Assembly: GCA_015494375.1 (NCBI GenBank)
Contig: WGBL01000169.1
Coordinates: 1 to 7,223, forward strand
Length of the DNA stretch: 7,223 nt
Source of the DNA: Hyphomicrobiales bacterium
GTDB taxonomy: Bacteria > Pseudomonadota > Alphaproteobacteria > Rhizobiales > S144-23
Direction of reading: 5' to 3'
The position numbers and the translations under genes were made by a program. The notes beneath the pieces are model-generated. The model had not been told where the DNA came from. It ran no database searches and worked only from the letters and a program-made list of their open reading frames with translations. Shown one piece after another: positions 5,160 to 7,223 of this stretch; position 1 is the stretch's first letter, and each line of letters starts with the position of its first letter.

Positions 5160-5957
5160 TCACCAGTTCTCGAGCTCGGCGGCACCGATAATGGGCCCGT
5201 CGTTGCCCCGCTGCAAGAGGACGGTGCAACCGTCGATCCCTTTGGCCATGGCATGGATGCCGCTCACGCGGATGGTCTTCGCCCTGCCGTTCCAGCTCCC
5301 GATCTTTCGCAGTTTCCGCACGATATTGTAATAGCGCAGCCGCCTCCCACCATTTTCGCCGCGCTTGATCGCCACCTCATCGCTCTTGCGGACGAGGGCG
5401 AGCCAGACGGTTGCCGAGCGCACGGGTGTGTATTCGTTGGCCTCACCCGCCTCGATGATTAACACGTCGCCCTCCAAGCGGAGTGCGATCGGCACGCGGC
5501 CCGCGGCAAGACGACGGTTGGTCTCGGCAATGGCGCGCTCGATCTCCCACTGGCGGCTGCCCACCGCATGGGCAAGGCCGTTGACGACCACTTGCGGCGT
5601 ATAGACCTGGCCGTCGCCACGGGCGCGGGCATAGGCGCGCTGGCGGGCGCTGAATTGGGGGCTGGCAAAGGTGTCCTTCCAGCCGAGGTAATCCCAATAA
5701 TCGACGGGAAGCGTGAGCGCGATCACATCGTCGCGATCCACATAGCGTTTGAGGAGGGCATCGGCCGCCGGGCATGACGAGCAGCCCTGGCTGGTGAACA
5801 GTTCGATGACCGCCTTGAGATTGCCCGCCGAGGAGGCGCCGGCCCAGGTCGTGCCGCCAACCGGCCCCAGCGCGAGGGCCGCCACGAGCCCCACAAGCAG
5901 CAGGCCCGCCCGAGCCCGGGCGGTCGCTGCCAATATCGCAAGCGTCTGCCTTCTCAC
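5160..5957 (-). CDS. DUF1223 family secreted thioredoxin-like protein
   Basis: A 265-residue protein of the DUF1223 family. Residues 1 to about 41 are a signal sequence: basic start (MRRQ), an arginine-interrupted helix, then LLLVGLVAALALG and a small-residue stretch ending near WAGA. The mature protein opens with the family hallmark VIELFTSQGCSSCPAADALL (50-69), in which C59 and C62 form a thioredoxin-like CxxC, followed by PVDYWDYLGWKD (84-95) and YTPQVVVNG (119-127), the equivalent of a thioredoxin cis-proline loop. It is likely periplasmic; the biochemical role of the family is not established, and a redox or disulfide function is inference. The only in-frame start is GTG at 5957, since a stop lies six codons upstream. 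A four-codon reading frame ends one base before it, which could couple translation. Placement just downstream of aconitase is, as I recall, common in alphaproteobacteria. Confidence 0.85.
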   Translation of the reverse strand: MRRQTLAILAATARARAGLLLVGLVAALALGPVGGTTWAGASSAGNLKAVIELFTSQGCSSCPAADALLKRYVDRDDVIALTLPVDYWDYLGWKDTFASPQFSARQRAYARARGDGQVYTPQVVVNGLAHAVGSRQWEIERAIAETNRRLAAGRVPIALRLEGDVLIIEAGEANEYTPVRSATVWLALVRKSDEVAIKRGENGGRRLRYYNIVRKLRKIGSWNGRAKTIRVSGIHAMAKGIDGCTVLLQRGNDGPIIGAAELENW

Positions 5958-5993
5958 CTCATCGCCCCGCCATTACCGTTTCACCTCATCGCC
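5954..5993 (-). repeat. 13-bp direct repeat covering the DUF1223 translation start
   Basis: TCACCTCATCGCC (plus strand) occurs at 5954-5966 and 5981-5993. On the transcript each copy reads GGCGATGAGGTGA. The downstream copy supplies the GTG start at 5957; the upstream copy supplies GAGGTGA, a good ribosome site seven bases before an ATG at 5973. Confidence 0.65.
5959..5973 (-). other. Four-codon upstream reading frame ahead of DUF1223 gene
   Basis: ATG GCG GGG CGA TGA starts at 5973, is preceded by GAGGTGA with a seven-base spacer, and stops one base before the GTG of the DUF1223 gene. The arrangement looks like translational coupling, or like a former ATG start put out of frame by a one-base change. 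Neither can be settled from sequence alone. Confidence 0.35.
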
Positions 5994-6025
5994 TTGCCTT
6001 GGAAGTTTCACATCGCCTCCCTACC

Positions 6026-6044
6026 GCAGGGTTTCTCGCCCTGC
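6026..6044 (-). repeat. 6-bp hairpin in the DUF1223 leader
   Basis: GCAGGG (6026-6031) and CCCTGC (6039-6044) are perfect complements around a 7-base loop. It overlaps the end of one GCAGGAAGGC repeat copy. There is no U run, so termination is not supported. Confidence 0.35.
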
Positions 6045-6138
6045 CTTCCTGCTTTCCCGCCTTCCTGCCACAGGCTCGGCGCTCACCACAGCGGACAGGT
6101 GCGGAATGCATGGTCGACCCGACCCTTGTTGCGCTCCG

Positions 6139-6168
6139 ATTATCTTTTGGGCGGCCCGCCATTGCCAG
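6139..6168 (-). promoter_or_regulatory. Candidate promoter of the DUF1223 gene
   Basis: On the minus strand CTGGCA (6163-6168) and GATAAT (6139-6144) are 18 bases apart. The -10 matches consensus at 5/6 and the -35 at 4/6. The short AAAAGATAAT patch is AT-rich within GC-rich surroundings. Transcription would begin near 6132, leaving a leader of about 175 bases. Confidence 0.3.
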
Positions 6169-6289
6169 TCACGATCGGTTGAGTCTGCAGGCGCTCCAAC
6201 TCGCGCATTCGTAACCCCCGCGCAATCTCCTGGTCCGCACTCGCCTCCTGGTCTCTACCGCCGCATCCACTGTTGCCGCCTACATGCGC

Positions 6290-7223
6290 TCAAGACGGGG
6301 CGCCCGCCAGCTCCCTCAAGACATAGGCCAGAATGCCCCCGTGGCGGAAGTAGGCGTGCTCATCCTCGGTGTCGATCCGGCACAGTGTCTCGATCTCCCT
6401 TGTGCTGCCGTCGGCAAAGGCGACTGTCACGGGCAGCCGCGCCTTCGGCCGAAGCCCCTCGAGGCCGCCGATCGAGATCAACTCATCGCCTTTGAGGCCG
6501 AGCGACTGCCACGACTGGCCGTCTGTGAACTCGAGGGGCAAAACCCCCATGCCGATGAGGTTGGAGCGGTGAATGCGCTCGAACGAGCGGGCGATGACGG
6601 CCCGGACGCCGAGCAACATCGGGCCCTTGGCGGCCCAATCCCGGCTCGAGCCGGTGCCGTATTCGGCCCCCGCCAGCACCACCAGCGGCACCCCCTCCTC
6701 GCGATAGCGCATGGCGGCATCGTACATGGTCATCTGCTCGCCGGACGGCCAATGCCGCGTATAGCCCCCTTCGACATCCTCGAGCATCTGATTGCGGATG
6801 CGGATGTTGGCAAAGGTGCCGCGCATCATCACCTCGTGGTTGCCGCGCCGCGCGCCATAGGAATTGAAGTCCCTCGGCTCGACGCCATGGGCGATGAGAT
6901 AGCGGCCTGCAGGGCTCTCGGGCACAATGGCGCCGGCGGGCGAGATGTGATCGGTCGTGATCGAGTCGAGAAAGAGGCCCAAGATGCGGGCGCCTTTGAT
7001 GTCTCTCGGCGGCTGCGGCTCAGGCTCAAGCCCCTCGAAATAGGGCGGCCGCTTGACATAGGTGGATTGCGGGTCCCAGGCGTAGGTGGCCTCGGCTCCC
7101 GAGGGGGCCGGAAGCGCTCGCCAATGCTCGTCGCCCTCAAAGACATGGGCATAGCGCTCACGAAACATCTCCTCGTTCACGGAGGTGCGGATGAGCTCGG
7201 CCACTTCTTTGGCGCTCGGCCAG
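6290..7223 (-). CDS. acnA: Aconitate hydratase A, C-terminal part (partial)
   Basis: The last 310 residues of a roughly 890-900 residue monomeric aconitase of the AcnA/IRP1 type, the TCA-cycle enzyme that interconverts citrate and isocitrate via cis-aconitate. The frame is open through the right edge; the first full codon encodes the Trp of WPSAKEVAELIRTSV. Numbered from that Trp, the visible signatures are DSITTDHISPAG (86-97), GARRGNHEVMMRGTFANIRI (123-142), EYGTGSSRDWAAKG (187-200), which carries the catalytic Ser-Arg-Asp, and RSFERIHRSNLIGMGVLPLE (212-231), which holds a substrate-binding arginine. These make up the swivelling domain 4. The cysteines that hold the 4Fe-4S cluster lie in the missing upstream part. 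The end of the protein (YFRHGGILAYVLREL, then AGAPS) is normal for the family, so nothing suggests damage. Confidence 0.95.
   Translation of the reverse strand, partial: WPSAKEVAELIRTSVNEEMFRERYAHVFEGDEHWRALPAPSGAEATYAWDPQSTYVKRPPYFEGLEPEPQPPRDIKGARILGLFLDSITTDHISPAGAIVPESPAGRYLIAHGVEPRDFNSYGARRGNHEVMMRGTFANIRIRNQMLEDVEGGYTRHWPSGEQMTMYDAAMRYREEGVPLVVLAGAEYGTGSSRDWAAKGPMLLGVRAVIARSFERIHRSNLIGMGVLPLEFTDGQSWQSLGLKGDELISIGGLEGLRPKARLPVTVAFADGSTREIETLCRIDTEDEHAYFRHGGILAYVLRELAGAPS

Larger units (their letters stand above)
5958..6289 (-). other. Gap between aconitase and DUF1223 genes
   Basis: 332 bases with no convincing gene. Going downstream from the aconitase stop it contains two copies of GACCAGGAG (6245-6253 and 6227-6235), a promoter candidate with GATAAT, two copies of GCAGGAAGGC 16 bases apart (6059-6068 and 6043-6052), a 6-bp hairpin (6026-6044), and the duplicated start region of the DUF1223 gene. 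No intrinsic terminator with a U run follows aconitase. Confidence 0.5.

Noticed and set aside
6112..6119. GGTCGACC palindrome in the aconitase-DUF1223 gap
   Set aside because: Short palindromes of this size are common in GC-rich DNA, and nothing nearby supports an operator.
5986..6162. 58-codon frame on the minus strand in the aconitase-DUF1223 gap
   Set aside because: Arg/Gly/Lys-rich, passes through repeats and a hairpin, and has no ribosome site; it looks like an open frame in GC-rich non-coding DNA.
6200..6289. Terminator after aconitase
   Set aside because: Only weak GC pairing and no U run after any stem, so no intrinsic terminator can be claimed.

Overview
The window is GC-rich bacterial DNA, and every gene I can support lies on the minus strand, so transcription runs from the right edge to the left. 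The protein families suggest an alphaproteobacterium, probably of the Hyphomicrobiales/Rhizobiales kind. The pointers are a Fe-S aconitase (AcnA type) followed by a secreted DUF1223 thioredoxin-like protein, a neighbourhood I recall from that class, and next to it a 2-aminoethylphosphonate (AEP) uptake cassette. The taxonomic call is inference. No mobile element, tRNA, rRNA or CRISPR array was seen.

Layout in transcription order. (1) 7223-6290: C-terminal third of aconitase A, cut by the right edge. (2) 6289-5958: 332-base gap with a candidate promoter, short repeats and one hairpin. (3) 5957-5160: DUF1223 protein with a signal peptide and a CxxC motif; its GTG start sits one base after a tiny upstream reading frame. 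(4) 5159-4822: 338-base gap, rich in short tandem repeats, which should hold the promoter of the next operon. (5) 4821-3739: periplasmic AEP-binding protein. (6) 3505-2318: ABC ATPase. (7) 2144-432: fused two-domain permease. (8) 390-1: N-terminal 130 residues of a class III PLP enzyme resembling PbfA, the (R)-1-hydroxy-2-aminoethylphosphonate ammonia-lyase, cut by the left edge.

Genes 5 to 8 make a coherent phosphonate-scavenging unit. The binding protein captures AEP in the periplasm, the permease and ATPase import it, and the PbfA-like enzyme would turn a hydroxylated AEP analogue into phosphonoacetaldehyde. The usual partners (PhnW transaminase, then PhnX or PhnY/PhnA) are not in the window and would be expected beyond the left edge. 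The gaps inside this unit are wide for an operon (233, 173 and 41 bases). The two wide ones carry strong hairpins and short tandem duplications that may tune the expression of each cistron.

I do not see a clearly new biological system. The points most worth a second look are the 12-bp intercistronic hairpin, the repeat that creates the most upstream ATPase start, the micro-ORF ahead of the DUF1223 gene, and the occurrence of short tandem or direct duplications in every wide intergenic gap.
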